64,000 nucleotides of DNA from Ipomoea triloba (taxonomy: Eukaryota; Streptophyta; Magnoliopsida; Solanales; Convolvulaceae), in the NCBI RefSeq assembly GCF_003576645.1, contig NC_044919.1, forward strand, positions 14,730,456 to 14,794,455. Reading direction: 5' to 3'. A program made the position numbers and the translations under genes. Under the pieces are notes generated by a model. The model was not told the origin of the DNA and did no database searches. It saw nothing but the letters and a program-made list of their open reading frames with translations. Below are positions 34,545-46,861 of the stretch, piece by piece. Within the stretch, counting starts at the first letter, position 1. Each line of letters opens with the position of its first letter.

Positions 34545-34830
34545 GCACAACAATGTGCTCAAGAAGGCTCAACGATATGCACTCTAAGACAAACAATATT
34601 CACTACGAAGGCACAACATTGTGCTCTGGAAGACATAACAATGTTCACTGGAAGAAGGAACAATGTGCACTATATGGCATAACAATGTGCATTGGAAGAA
34701 GGAATAATATGCACTGTATGACATAACAATGTTCACTGGAAGAAGGAACAATGTGCACTGTATGGCATAACAATGTGCGCTGGAAGAAGGAATAATGTGC
34801 ACTGTATGGCATAACAATTTGCATCGGAAG
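34545..34830. repeat. Minisatellite with two-step (~42-bp) higher-order unit
   Basis: Alternating halves around ATAACAATGTGC(A/G)CTGG and AAGGAACAATGTGCACT, about seven 40-42 bp periods, the central ones almost identical. The open frame on the minus strand is a by-product of the repeat. Confidence 0.8.
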
Positions 34831-35014
34831 GGTTTAAGGTTTACAACAAAAATGATATTTTCAATAGTCATAAATAAAATGCAGTCGATTTTATTTTGAA
34901 CTCAATGACCAAATTTAAAAAAACAACTAAAACTATACCATTTGAATGCTATAGTTTGTATGCAATTAATAATCTCTTAGATCTAATAGTTAGACTAAGA
35001 CTGTTATAAGAATA

Positions 35015-35552
35015 CTAGTATTTTGTACGCGCGATGAGCGAAAATTCATGCACAATATTAAAACATTAATAAATATAAATAAATAATTAAAATTTATAAT
35101 TCGAATTATATATACACAAATAATATATGTATTCTATACACACATATATGATTTACCATTAATAGAAATTTAATTCTATACACACATATATGATTTACCA
35201 TTAATAGAAATTTAATTAAAATATAATCAACCATTAAATTAATTATATAATGATTTTAATAAAATGATAATACCATTAAATTAATTATATAATGATTTTA
35301 ATAAAATGATAATAAAGAATAGGAAAAAGATATGATAGATATAGGTGTATGGTAATAATGATGGAGTTAAAATTAACGGTGTTATAACGGTGTAAGGCTA
35401 GTTTTGTATAACAAGAATGTAGTAGGGACAATTTTGTCTAATAACATTGAAGTGTACAACATTTAAAACAAAGTGTATACATTTATTATCATACAAAAAG
35501 TGGGACATAAATCAAGGATATAACCTTGAATGAGACTTGTTATGTTTTTAGA
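35015..35552 (-). mobile_element. Nonautonomous Helitron-like element, copy 1
   Basis: Read on the minus strand it begins TCTAAAAACATAACAAG after an A and ends CTAG before a T, the A^T insertion and TC...CTRR ends of Helitrons, with a weak GC hairpin (CGC...GCG) about 11 nt before the end. It matches the element at 50073-50470 at its start and near ACCGTTATAAC. No Rep/helicase coding. Contains two adjacent perfect tandem duplications (35130-35313). Confidence 0.68.
35130..35313. repeat. Two adjacent perfect tandem duplications
   Basis: A 43-bp unit (starts TTCTATACACACATATATGA) occurs twice at about 35131-35216. A 42-bp unit (starts ACCATTAAATTAATTATATA) occurs twice at about 35230-35313. 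Both pairs appear exact. Confidence 0.85.
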
Positions 35553-35712
35553 TTAGATATAAGTTTTGAAATCGAACAAGTGTGTTTTAATTAAATGTGT
35601 TTAATTTATAGTACGTCTGTATTAGGCCAATCTTGGTCCTAGCTAGATAGTGGAGGCCCAAGTCAAAGGCCCAAACTCGCTATCCAATCATTGAATGTTC
35701 ATTTTTGGGCAA

Positions 35713-36180
35713 ATTATACCGTGCACCACGGTGCACATAGCAATGTGCACCACGTACTTAAACGACGTCGTTTTGAGCATTGTAAACTAATCGTTCGCTT
35801 TTTTAGAAACCACGTTTCCCGTTTCGGCCGGTCTCTGTATTTATGTTAATAGTCTGTGTATTCCAGGCAATCATTCTGTGTATTCTAGACAACCGTTCTG
35901 TGTATTCTACGCAACCGTTATGTGTATTCATATTAGTAACACATGTTGTGATGTGTTTGTGCATTCGAATGTTTAGAAGGATGAGTTCTGTGTATTTTGT
36001 GTCAATATTCTGTGTATTCATGTTATTAACACAGGTTGTGATGTGTTTGTGCATTCGAATGTTAGGAGGATGAGTTCTGTGTATCGTGTGTCAATATTCT
36101 GTGTATTCTGGGCAAACATTCTGTGTATTCTAGGCAAATGTTCTGTGTATTCTAGATAATGATTATGTGTATTATAGATA
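35713..36180. repeat. Tandem-repeat region with MULE-like left end
   Basis: The left edge (TTATACCGTGCACCACGGTG, then AACGACGTCGTTTT) resembles the ends of the element at 29335. Next comes a roughly 20-bp unit around CTGTGTATTCTAGGCAA, about ten copies, including a direct duplication of a ~92-bp block (GATGTGTTTGTGCATTCGAA in both). No right end was found. Confidence 0.7.
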
Positions 36181-37124
36181 ATGAATTCCCTGGAGTTATT
36201 CGCTTCCGCGTCCACCAACACCAAACTTTGGTTCGCAACTCCAACTTCCATTGCCAATAGCTCAGCTCCAACAAACTTTTAGCTTCTTTAAGAACATATA
36301 CTTTCAATATATCGATCAACTTTATGTCTTTTGTACAGAATATGATTTTCATCAAAGTGGGGTATAATTGGTCCACAACTCCACAAGTGAAGAAAGTTTT
36401 CATTTATTAATTTGATAGTTATTTGTCCTTAATATTTGGTTTGGTACGGTATGTAGGGCATGAGGATAAGAGAAATAATGGAATAATCTCAAAAGGATGC
36501 TACCTCAAGAGTCAAAAAAGGTGACTACAACATTGCATGTTGAAAGATTGGTGCACCATATTTTCTCGAGGGATATGTGGAACTAAAATGATCCACACAC
36601 ATCTAATCCCAATTGTAACTGTGTTATTCTTGTGTGTCCAAAATTCATTTCTCAAGTTTAATATAGATACTTTGATAAGAGTTGAGGTATGGAAACTGAT
36701 AAAGTAAAATCATCATGTATACAATGTGTATAGAAGTGGTATGAACAAGGAAGAAAAGATCCCCAAAATAGCTCTCCATTCCCATCTTTTATTGATTAAG
36801 CTTAACAATCTTAGAGAGAGGAGAGATATGGTTCCTTTTAGAGAGATAGTCCAGAGAGGGAAAGTCCTTTACATGAGAGGCCAAGGTCCATTAAATAGGA
36901 TGGGCTAATACCTGTATTCGTAATACAGTTTATGTATTAAATACCTAGGGCCGTACCCGGGGTATATTCCCTATCAAAAACTTTTATAGTACCATTTACT
37001 ACAATTTTTGTTAATAAAAATGGAAAACATTAGGGTATTTTTGTCATATAAATTTGGATAGGAAAAGAAGAAAAATGTAGTGAAAAAAATATCTCATATT
37101 TCTTTTTTGAGAAAAATAATATGT
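36181..37124. other. Intergenic; possible gypsy LTR scrap
   Basis: 36180-36260 has slightly coding-like texture but no recognised protein. About 36720-36976 ends GGGGTATATTCCCTATCA, like the LTR end at 10002, and may be a solo LTR of the same family. Nothing else supported. Confidence 0.35.
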
Positions 37125-37133
37125 TACATTTAT

Positions 37134-37541
37134 GAGTTAATTCCATTTTTTATCTTAGAATTATAGGTGACAATTGACTTTTAGTCATTTTTATCAGAAC
37201 ATCTACTTTTGGTCCTATTATTATTGTGACATGACCATTTTTGGTCCTCTATCAACAAAATAGTTTAAATTTCGTTAAATACAAAAGCATTTTGATCTTC
37301 AATTATGAATTGTTTCAAAAATATAAACATAAAAAATATAGTGGTTCAACCTACTTTGTATAAAAATTAAAAGATCTAAATGTCCTTGTATTTAACGAAA
37401 TGTAAACGATTTTGTTGACGGATGACCAAAATTGGTTATATCACAATAATACTTGGACTAAAAGTGAATGTTCTGATAAAAAAAGAACTAAAAATAATGG
37501 TATGTCACCTATAAATCTATGACCAAAAATGAAATTAACTC
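37134..37541. mobile_element. MULE-type foldback element with near-perfect 9-bp duplication
   Basis: 408 bp of inverted repeat, ends GAGTTAATTCCATTTTTTAT and (reverse complement) GAGTTAATTTCATTTTTGGT. Flanks are TACATTTAT (37125-37133) and TACATTTAA (37542-37550), identical at 8 of 9 positions. Fragments of this family lie at about 9335, 30030 and 56165. Confidence 0.72.
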
Positions 37542-37550
37542 TACATTTAA

Positions 37551-38384
37551 TTAGTTTAATTTATAATAAAATTGGGTCTGAATGAAAATATTTAGATTAT
37601 AACACATAACACAATAATTCTCATCACTTATGATAATATTTTTAACCCATGTGTATACAACACTTAAGAGAGCTACTCTGAATGAGGTTTGACTGATGTT
37701 ATGAAAATGCTCAATTTTCAATTTTACTCACACTAGTGATCCACGTGCAAGAATAAAATCAAGGAACGTATAATACCTAGTTATCTTAAAATATATCCAC
37801 TTCCTAGCTCCTATAAGTAGTATAAGAGCATTATATTAAAATATTTATTTTTCAAGATATAATGATTTATTGCGTATAAACTAAGTACACAAAACATACG
37901 CACGGTGAATCGAACAAGTTGAACACTTAGAAAGAAGAAAAATAATTGTATATTTTCAAAGAAGTAGAATATATGTCTCACTTTCTTTGCTCAACTATGC
38001 CACATATATATAGGTGAGTAATGAAAGTATCTATTTCCTTTCAATGGTGTTAGAAGTATTGAAGTGTCTATTTCCCAATATGCAATGGTCTACAACGTGT
38101 AAGCTAAGCACACAGAATATATGCAAGAAGAATAGAATAACTAATAAACCACTTGAATGAATGAAATAGTTGCAGTATATTTTCAAAGAAGCATAATTTC
38201 ACTCTGAAATTCAAATTTACCAAAAAAACATTTATGGTCCATTTGCAAACTCACAAAAAGACTTTCGAAAAGTCTTTTTAAAAAAAAAAATCTTTTCATT
38301 GTTTGGCTATCAACAAAAAACAAAGTCAACGAAAAATATTAGTTCGGTCAAAGAAAAGATGATTCTTTTTACAAAATACATGTT
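37551..38384. other. AT-rich intergenic sequence
   Basis: No gene seen. Contains two weakly similar blocks (about 37850-37985 and 38090-38200; ATGCACACGGTGAAT / AGAAGAATAGAAT contexts), and GACTTTCGAAAAGTC, a perfect palindrome, near 38261. Confidence 0.4.
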
Positions 38385-38990
38385 TGTGATTGAGGCAACT
38401 AAAGAGACTTTGTGGATTTTAGGTTTGATTAAGGAATTGGGTATTGAGTAAAGTAGTGTTCGGTTATATTGTGGCAGTCAGAGTGTCTTCTTTTTGGCTA
38501 AAAATCAAGTATATCTTACTAGAACAACCAAGCATATCGATGTAAGGTTTCATAATGCTAGCTAGAGAGTTTAATTGCTACTTTTGGTGAGATATTTTTG
38601 CAGAAAATTCATACTAGTGAGAATGCAATAGACATGTTGACAAAGGCACTTAATATGACAAGTTCAAACATTTGTTGAGTGCTTCTAGATGCTAGATGAG
38701 CATGGTTACCCCGACCCATGGGTATATGTGCGTAAGCTGAGATTGATTTTTTCTCCTAAGGGGCATATATATTCGCCAAGGTGAAAATTTCTTGTGTATG
38801 TCTCATATGTATAGAATGGAGCAGAGCAAAGTGGGTCAGGGTATGGGGATAGCGACCTAGCAATACAGTACAAGGATATATTTAGTACATGTACATGTTT
38901 ACGAATATTTATAAATACATTGATGGTATCTCTAGATGTTTTATCATCATCACAATTAATAAAAGAACAGTTTCACTCCTGTTGACATAA
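38385..38990 (+). pseudogene. Copia RNase H remnant and probable 3' LTR
   Basis: 38385-38695 encodes a broken RNase H end (AATKETLW..., LAKNQVYLTRTTKHIDVRF) with stops and frameshifts. A GCCAAGGTGAAAATTTCTTG motif at about 38775 is the usual polypurine junction of this copia group, so roughly 38793-38990 is likely the start of a 3' LTR. The rest of the element is gone. Confidence 0.65.
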
Positions 38991-39807
38991 GCACTTTGCT
39001 AAATCACATAAATCTTATATTCTTTACTTCACTCATTGCTATTACTTATTGTTCTCGTTAATCTCAAAATTCAAAATCACAATTTTATTTAACAAATCAC
39101 TTTTACAAACTAAATTACGAAATAAATAAAAATTGAGAAATTGTTAATGCTATTTAGATAAAAATTATTATTCAATATTGTGACATGTGAAATGTGTCAT
39201 TGTTTAAGTTAATAAACTATTTCTGAACTAACCAACTATATTACTAACCAAGCAAAATCAAATAAATAAAATAAAATATTTAATAATATTTTTCTTGATT
39301 CATAAACGTTATTCAATAACTATTTGCAAATATATATATGCATCATATGCGATTGAAAAAATGTCGAACCAATAACAAAAAGCTAGTAAAATTAAATGAT
39401 TAAAATAATTAAAAATAAATAAATAAACACATAAATCTTATAAATATTAGAAGATAGAATTTTATTTTTTGATGAAAAAAATTATTATTATATAGCATAA
39501 AATGCATTGAACATAGTAGGTATTGTGTTTCGAAAAAAAAAAAAGATTTAGCTTTTAGCAAATGCAATAGTTTTTGTTGTAATTTCTTATATTATACTCC
39601 GTATATAACAAGAATTTAATACCATAATAAATGAAATAGAAATTTTTCGTTGACAATAAGTCAATGATGCATATATTCCACCTCAAATAAGATACAAATG
39701 AAAAACAAAATTCTTTTATAAAAAAATGAAATTTTAATTTAAAAAATATGTAAAAATAAATAGATACACATATTAAAAATTATATGAAAATAGATACACA
39801 TTATTCA
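38991..39807. other. AT-rich intergenic sequence
   Basis: Very A/T-rich, no convincing frame, repeat end or structured element. Confidence 0.5.
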
Positions 39808-39816
39808 TTAATTAAA

Positions 39817-40276
39817 GGGTCATACTTGTGTGGACAATCTCACATATCCTTATCTATGAGACATGTCATATTGGGTCGGGTCAATATGGAAATATAATAC
39901 TTATAATGAAAAATATAATACTAATCAGGAATGAAATGTTTGTTACTTATAAAGAAAAGTGTAATTCTTTTGAGAAAAAATGTAACATTTTTACATTTTG
40001 ATGTAAAAGTATTACATTTTTCATCAAAAGCATTACACTTTCCCTTATAAGTAATGTTGACAAGCATTTGTTACTTATAAGAAAAAATATAATACTTATG
40101 AGAAAAAATGTAATACCTTTAAATTAAAATGTAAAAGTATTGAATTTTCCTTGAAAAGTATTACATTTCCCATATTAGTAATAAACATTTTATTCCTGAT
40201 TAGTATTACATTTTGCAATATAAGTATTACATTTTCATCTTGACCCAACTTGGATTGTCTCACACAAGTTTTTGCC
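39817..40276. mobile_element. MULE-type MITE with 9-bp target duplication
   Basis: 460 bp flanked by perfect TTAATTAAA at 39808-39816 and 40277-40285. Ends GGGTCATACTTGTGTG and GGCAAAAACTTGTGTG (reverse complement of right). The interior is dominated by AATGTAATACTTTT-type motifs in both orientations. Relatives: 52868-53284 (bounded), about 50487 and about 57610 (partial). Confidence 0.78.
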
Positions 40277-40285
40277 TTAATTAAA

Positions 40286-41382
40286 ATTTTTTATTAAATT
40301 AAACTATATTCATAGAAACTACATATAAACACATATGTATAGTGATGGTAGAACTTACAAAGAAAAAAATATTGTGAATAAACTTGGTAAAAAATTATAA
40401 ATATATGGTACAACACGGATTATCAAATAAAAGCATTTAATTGTCACTTATATCATTAATATATTTTTAATTCCAATTAATGATTAATGTTAAAAGAAAA
40501 ATGTCAAAGGTAAATTTGAAAAAAATAATGCAAAGGAACGATGGAAATAACAAAAAAAAAAACAAAAAAAAAAACAAACATTTAATACAACTTATACTAC
40601 TAACACAAATTTTATTCCAATTAAGGACTAATATCATTAGCTGGTATTAAATTTTATACATCTAAAACTTTTGGTTACAAAAAAATCAATCTATAAGTAC
40701 TTTGGCAACTAAGTACTCCATATTATCAACGAATAAAGTAGATAAAAAAAAATTAATAAACAACTTGTAAGCATATAAATCACGCAAGCACATAATTACG
40801 TGATAGTCATAACTGTAACGTCGTACTAGAGTATGAGGAATTCATGTGAGCAGCCAGAGGACTAGGGGCTTTAAATAACCACATACCATCAATATGGTAG
40901 TTGCATGTCATTCCTAACTCCTAAACCTAATTAATCAGACTTCTTACTGTAATTAAAGTCTTACATTAATTAACATCTTAACTTAAATAAAGATAGAATG
41001 CAAGTGTTGCACCAAATAACAAATACCTTAATTATTATAACTTGTAACCTAATGTTATATCAATAATAATTAGGAAAATGTTACATTCTCCCACTTGGTG
41101 CAAACACCATAACCCAAAAAATAGAAAAACACCAATGACCATAGTGATATGTATTCTTTAAAATGAGTAGCACCATTATGATAAAATGCAACCTACCCTT
41201 GAGCACTTAATTAGGACACAAACCTTAATGAAACAAACCCTAGGTTCATTTCAAGTCCAATTGAAGTACGTTATCTCAATAAAATAAAGCAAAATAAGGG
41301 TATACACACTTAAATGAGATAAATGTTAGAATGTAAATAAAAGAAATTCATTAAAACTGAATATTGAATGTATATATACAGA
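40286..41382 (-). repeat. AT-rich spacer and probable copia LTR
   Basis: The right edge of an LTR is at 41095: reading minus, CAAGTGGGAGAA|TGTAACATTTTCC, the polypurine tract followed by the LTR start. Its left end is uncertain, perhaps near 40801. 41096-41382 is the 3' untranslated part of the copia fragment that follows. Confidence 0.5.
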
Positions 41383-43130
41383 TTACAAAGTGGGCGAAAA
41401 TCCAATTTTCTCAACAAGATCCTTGAATTTAAATGAAGGCATGCCTTTATTAGTCAAGGGATCTGCTAACATTAACTCAGTACTAATGTGTTCAATGACT
41501 AAAATTTTGTTTTTGACACGCTGGCTAATGGCTAAGAACTTGATGTCGATGCGCTTACTTCGACTCTCACTTTTGTCATTCTTAGCTAGGAAGACTGAAG
41601 CTGAGTTATCACAGTAGACTTTCAGTGACTTAGATATAGAGTTCATAACTCTAAGCCCAAAGATGAAATTCATGAGCTACACACCTTGTGAAGTAGCCTC
41701 GTAATAGAAAATGAACTCGGCTTCCATGGTAGAAGTAGTTAATAAAAACTATTTAACACTTCTCCACACGAGATATATAGCCCTAGCAGTCATGATAAAG
41801 ACGTACCATGGAGTTGATCTTTGATAATCAATATAACCAGCGAAGTCTACATCATAATAACCGACAACATCTAAGATGTTCGTCTGGCTAAATTCAAGCA
41901 CATAACTTTTAGTTCCTTTAGAATACCTCAAAACTCTCTTCACAATTCTCCAGTGGTCCTAACTTGGATCTTGTAGGTACTGTCCTAGCATCCCAATAGC
42001 AAAAGCAATGCCTGGCCTTGTACAAACTTGAATGATCCAAGACACCCAATCGATGCAACATAAGGAATGTTCTCCATGTATTCTTTTTTATATCATTCTT
42101 TGGACATTGATCCAAACTAAACATATCTCATTTTGCTATGGGCCTATGGGGGCACCATTTGATGAACAATTCTGCATCCGAAATCTATCCAAAACTTTGT
42201 TAATATAGGTTTCTTGAGATAGACCGGTAGCTCAAGTGGCAAGTGAGCTCTCTTTGTGGAGAAGAATTTTGGGAGAACCCAGGGGGATTCTCACAAGTGA
42301 CGATTACCCCTAGGCTACCTCCCGGAGCGAACGAGGATTAGTCGGGTCTTTCTTAGAATCCCCCTATCATTGGTGGCAAGTAAAATATCATCCACATATA
42401 AAAAAATAAAAAAAAAACATATTTTACTCCCACTCACCTTACCTTATCATCCACATATAAAATAAAAAAACATATTTTACTTCCACTCACCTTCTGGTAT
42501 ATTCAATGGTCAAGAGGACTTCTAGCAAAACCAAACGAACTTAATATACCACTGATAGGAAGCTTGTTTTAGACCGTATATGAATTTCGTAAGCTTACTA
42601 TTCTCACCACCCCTAGAAGAGAAACCTTCAGGTTGTTTCATATAAACCTCCTCTTCTAGATCGCCATTTGGGACACTAGTTTACACATTCATTTGTTGCA
42701 GCTCAAGATTAAAATGTGCAACCAAAGCCAAAATGACTCGAAGTGAATCTTTTTTTGATATAGGAGAAAATGTCTCCTTGTAGTCGATTCCTTCATTTTG
42801 AGTAAATCCCTTCGTAACAAGTCAGGCCTTATATCTCTCAATATTGCCTAATGAATCTATTTTGGTCTTAAAGACCCATTTACAACCAATGGCCTTGGCC
42901 CATTAGGCAATTCAACAAGTTCCCAAACCCCATTGCTCTTCATGGAATTCATTTTATCTGTCATGGCTTCAAACCATAAGTTCGATTGGGCGCAACAATT
43001 CATTGCTTGAGAGAACATCTCAGGATCATTTTCGGCTCCAATGTCAGATTTTTGTAAATACGAAACATAATGACTGGGAAATGTTGATCATCTTATACGA
43101 GTAGACCATCTTAATGTTGGACCTCCATCA
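41383..43130 (-). pseudogene. Copia RT/RNase H fragment, minus strand
   Basis: From 41673 to 41383 an RNase H end is open (KVYCDNSASVFLAKNDKSES...). 41943-41749 has the upstream RNase H part (MKRVLRYSKGTKSYVLEFSQ). From 42125 to about 43100 the RT region survives as scraps with frameshifts. Integrase, protease and gag are missing. A SINE occupies 42219-42366, and about 42375-42490 has a near-tandem duplication (CATATTTTACTCCCACTCACC twice). Same lineage as the element at 57996-64000. Confidence 0.75.
42219..42366 (+). mobile_element. tRNA-derived SINE (Au-like)
   Basis: Begins GACCGGTAGCTCAAGTGGCA, a tRNA-like A box, has a weak B-box region (GGGAGAACCCAGGGGG), and a body with CCCGGAGCGAACGAGGATTA as in Au-type SINEs. 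It lies in the copia RT fragment, where nearby copia sequence is deleted. No clean target duplication. Confidence 0.55.
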
Positions 43131-43139
43131 CCTTGCAAA

Positions 43140-44966
43140 GATTATGGGGCAAGTAGGGCAAGGGCAAGTGGGCAACTACCTGATCAGGAACTAGGGGTAG
43201 TTCTTGGATCCGGTTCGGTTTGTATCGGTTCAAAATCTTACTATAAATCCTAAATAGGTCATGTTGGTGGGTTAAATCCACTCTATTCTCAACTCACAAT
43301 TTTGAGAGCTTCCCGAGCTAAAGAACAAAGACTAGTAACTGGTATCTGAGTCGAAGTCTTCAGAGCATAATATTAGTAAGTTTCCTCTCAGGTTTCTAAT
43401 TTTATCTCATTTTCAAGTTTATTTTAGATTTGTCTCGGTTATGTCTTTGCGCTAAACATCATCCCCTCCTTCTTCCTTCTAAACGAAAGGGCAATATGTC
43501 TAACTCAGATAGCCAAAACATCTCAATTCGAGGTCGACTCTTAGTGTCATCTTACAATACAGCCATTGAGGAGATCGAACACTTCTAAGAGGTTTGGGAG
43601 GCTTCACCGGGCAATCCTACTGACTAAACGATTGGGAGGCCGAGCGCACCTGAGACGTCGCAACCCGAGGATGTAAGTCCTTCTACTAAGGTAACTTTTG
43701 ACCATCCTCTTTCTTGCCCGAGCCTTACTAATCCCCGAGTATCCGTTGGTCCATCCCCCCAAATTCGTACCCCACCCTCTCGAGTGGGAGGCACAAATTT
43801 TTGAGTAGCGAAAACGTCGAGACCTATCAACCCCTCCTTACACTCACCAAGCTTCAACACCTATCCAATCTGCTAGATGGTCGGGCTACGTACGGTGCTC
43901 GACGTTACCTTTGCAATATCATCAAACTTCACCAGGGGGATTAGATCGGGATCCACCTAGACTCTTTAAAAGCCCCCCATTTCTCTCCTGTTCGCCCCCT
44001 TTCTCTCAGCCTTCTTTAAACACTATGGGGTTCTTCCCAACCAGATATGTCCAAATACATATCGTATTTTAGCCTACTTCCCTCAGATTTTTGTGCATGT
44101 CACAACATCCCCTGTACCTTAGAATCTTTCGCTTCATGTTCTCGGTCTGGGCCTTCCAGCGAATCCCGATCTGTAACATCACCCATCTCCTCGATAATAA
44201 TAAGGGTTGGTAATACCGATTCGCCTCCAAGTCCCGAACGTTTGGAGTTCTCAATTCTAGCAACACTCTACCCGGCCATAACTCTAACTCTGACCGCTCA
44301 TGCCAAGGCCATCTTCACGGAGTTCGACGATTACCGCATCTTCAAGACTCCCAAAGATTACGCTGTAGCTAATCTCCAAGAGCCTCTGTATGATCTTGAG
44401 AAAAAGTACATCCCAGAAACCAAGACAGACATGATCACAGTCCCAACCCTAGGAGGTTACTATTTACCTTAGTGTTATATACGTTTAATCTCAAATTTTG
44501 TTATGTTTATTGAGTCGGACCTCCCGATCTAATTCTCAAAGAATTTTTTTTTTCTAGTTTGCAGATATGAGCTTATATGGATCATTTAAGGATACCGCTC
44601 CCTAAGCCTCATGCCTGAAGGTCACCTTGGGCGGAAAGGAGCCAGCTAGCTCAGCCACCATCCCCTCCGCTCTACACCTCACGGCTATCGTTCCATCGAG
44701 TTCAGGGGCCAAGCTCCTCTTGACCCAGACTTATGGGAAGAGGGTAAAGAACAAAGTCATCGAGGGTGACGATGAGCTTTGGTCTAAGAGGCTAAACGGG
44801 TTGACATCGCCCAGCCACACCCCCATCATTGACGCTCTACTATTTGCGGCAAACCAACCCGCAAGTCCTCTTGGACAAGATTAGTGCTTTCCTGCCCCCC
44901 TCGGAAGATACACTAGATTGGTCGACCAACCAGGTGAGCGAGCAGGGAGTTTAGGAGGTCATTCAG
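43140..44966 (+). pseudogene. Antisense accessory ORF of a gypsy element, copy 2
   Basis: Starts at 43497 (MSNSDSQNISI, matching the 10449 copy). Decayed sequence continues with a 141-residue frame at 44047-44472 (YFSLLPSDFCACHNIPC..., FDDYRIFKTPKDYAVANLQE) and an 85-residue frame at 44627-44884. A TTTGCAG acceptor (before 44565) and a CAG|GTAAGT donor (after 44966) mark an exon on the + strand, so this strand was the sense of a spliced gene. A gypsy pol fragment on the opposite strand lies at 46005-46215. This is the layout of Tat-lineage elements with an antisense extra ORF between pol and the 3' LTR. Function unknown; no domain identified without a search. Confidence 0.5.
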
Positions 44967-46004
44967 GTAAGTACACTTTTGACCCTTTCCTTAAGGCTTT
45001 GTTTGACCAGCCGCCTTAACTTTTCCAATTTTTTATTGCAATTAAGCAACACCAAGGTTTAGGAGATTGATAGAAATATGGGCGAATCTAAGGGGAAGCA
45101 CGGTAGCGAAAAAAGAGCATTCTATGGAAGGTTAATTAGGTTGTTCGGGAGCTTGGCCCTGTTTGTGCCAAGTGTACCAACATTTTTTTTCTTTATGTTT
45201 TTTCCTTCCGGGAACTCAACCTCGTTTCTGCCTAGCATTTAACTTCACCTCTCGAGGGTTTTCTTCTTAAAGCTTTTATCATTCCAGCTTTGTTTTTCAT
45301 TGTTCTCTCATTTTGCACTTTGCTTGTTACAAATCTTAAAACTCACACGAGTTGAACTCGTTTGTGACATAGCTGGTCGGTAATCATTTTGGTCTAAAGA
45401 TCGTCCATCGTGGCCGTTTCGCAAGCTTGGGATCGGCCTCCTTCTTGTCTAGATAGGTTGGGTCTGCCTCGACCTAGAAGTCAGGCACTCAGGCCTCTAT
45501 TACACATAACCCCAGGAATCTAGCTAGTGGTTTCATGATTTAGTGATCGACACCAATATCCATCTAGAGATCGAATCATGAGACCCAAATGGTCTAGCCC
45601 TCCCCAATCTAGGGACCGGGGTTGTAACAACTCTACTTCACTGACCATGGAGGTATAGTATTCATCAATCTAGGGATAAGAAATCTAAGTGGCATTTATC
45701 TTTCGACCCAGGCAATCGGGAGTCCTCTAATCTAGGGATCAGGAATTTGAACGATCAAGTGATCGACTTTATCAATTAGCTCTTCTACCATCCTTGTTAT
45801 CTTTCCTGATTAACGCTCTAACGCCTCCACCACTCATTGCAAACGAAAAGGCCAGGGCATAACCATTGAGACTGGCCATTACACAAAACAATTAAAGTTA
45901 CAACTCCAATTGGCCGAGCTTACAACAAAACTACTAACTAATGCATCAACCACCTTGCAATACAAATATTGCAAACCAAAATCTTATTGTATTGGTATAA
46001 CTCA
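44967..46004. other. Internal part of the decayed gypsy element
   Basis: No intact frame. 45420-45790 is a loose set of phrases around AATCTAGGGA(T/C)C and GGGATC, possibly an imperfect repeat. Probably the noncoding spacer between the accessory ORF and pol. Confidence 0.4.
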
Positions 46005-46215
46005 AGGTGCCCAGAGTTCCAAATATGATCCACCAATCATCCAGTTGTAGTTTTAAACTTGTAGGTGCCCGGCCGAATAACGACCGAGATAACATAGGGG
46101 CCTTCCCAATTGAGCCAATTTAACCCCTTTCCAATGGTCGGCTAGCTTCCTGCTTCCACAGGACATAGTCCCCAACCTGAAAGTACTAAGGCTTCACCTG
46201 AGCATCATGGTGGGA
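46005..46215 (-). pseudogene. Ty3/gypsy pol C-terminal fragment
   Basis: Reading the minus strand, two frames give VGDYVLWKQEASRPLERG and then NWLNWEGPYVISVVIRPGTY, the typical end of gypsy integrase (GDxVL..., WEGPY.V..V..PGTY). A frameshift or stop lies between. This fixes the element's sense as minus and supports the antisense reading of the ORF at 43497. Confidence 0.8.
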
Positions 46216-46849
46216 TCAGGCAAAGTGATAATGGAGGTATTTGTCCTCTAGCGTACTGGCGTTCAGTGAGGGGGATCCGGTCTAAGTGCTAAGGTCGAAA
46301 CTCATGACTGAGCTCATGATACGCTATAAAACAGTTAGCAGCCATATAGGGGAAGGAAACTATCCCCAAATCGGGTCAGATTATACCCATACGGGGTCGG
46401 TCTAGGTCGAGAAGTGTCCCCCAGAGTATACGAAATACGAACCGAGCATATACGTAGTTGTACACCCGAGGGTTATTCCATATCAAAAGTAAAAATTACT
46501 TCATCCTTTACCAATCTTTTAATTCGTTCAAGGGAGATATGACCTAATCTCTAGTGTCATAACATTGAGAGATTTTTGTTAATACTATACTGTTTGGTGT
46601 CGTTTTGAACATGTAAAGAATTGTGAATTAAATTATTGTTTAAGTTAAGATAATAAAGATCATCAGACAATGTACCATCACCAATACAAGTAGAATTATG
46701 AAATAACTAACTTAAAATACTTGCGATTAAATTGAAATTTAAATCCAAAAGGTTAAAAAAAAAAAACAAAACAAAAAAAAAAAACGTGACATAAAGTCCC
46801 GTGCACATGCAGTAAACAACAATTAGGCTTGAACCCATAACCCCATATG
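46216..46849. other. Probable 5' LTR scrap and AT-rich spacer
   Basis: About 46268-46488 ends GGGTTATTCCATATCA, echoing the LTR end at 10002, and may be the 5' LTR of the gypsy ruin. The rest is AT-rich with A tracts near 46757-46784. Confidence 0.4.
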
Positions 46850-46861
46850 AGGGAATAACTT

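Noticed and set aside
37734..37765. Another Helitron end (CTAGT beside a GC hairpin)
   Set aside because: Ends do not match the family at 35015/50073 and no partner end was found.
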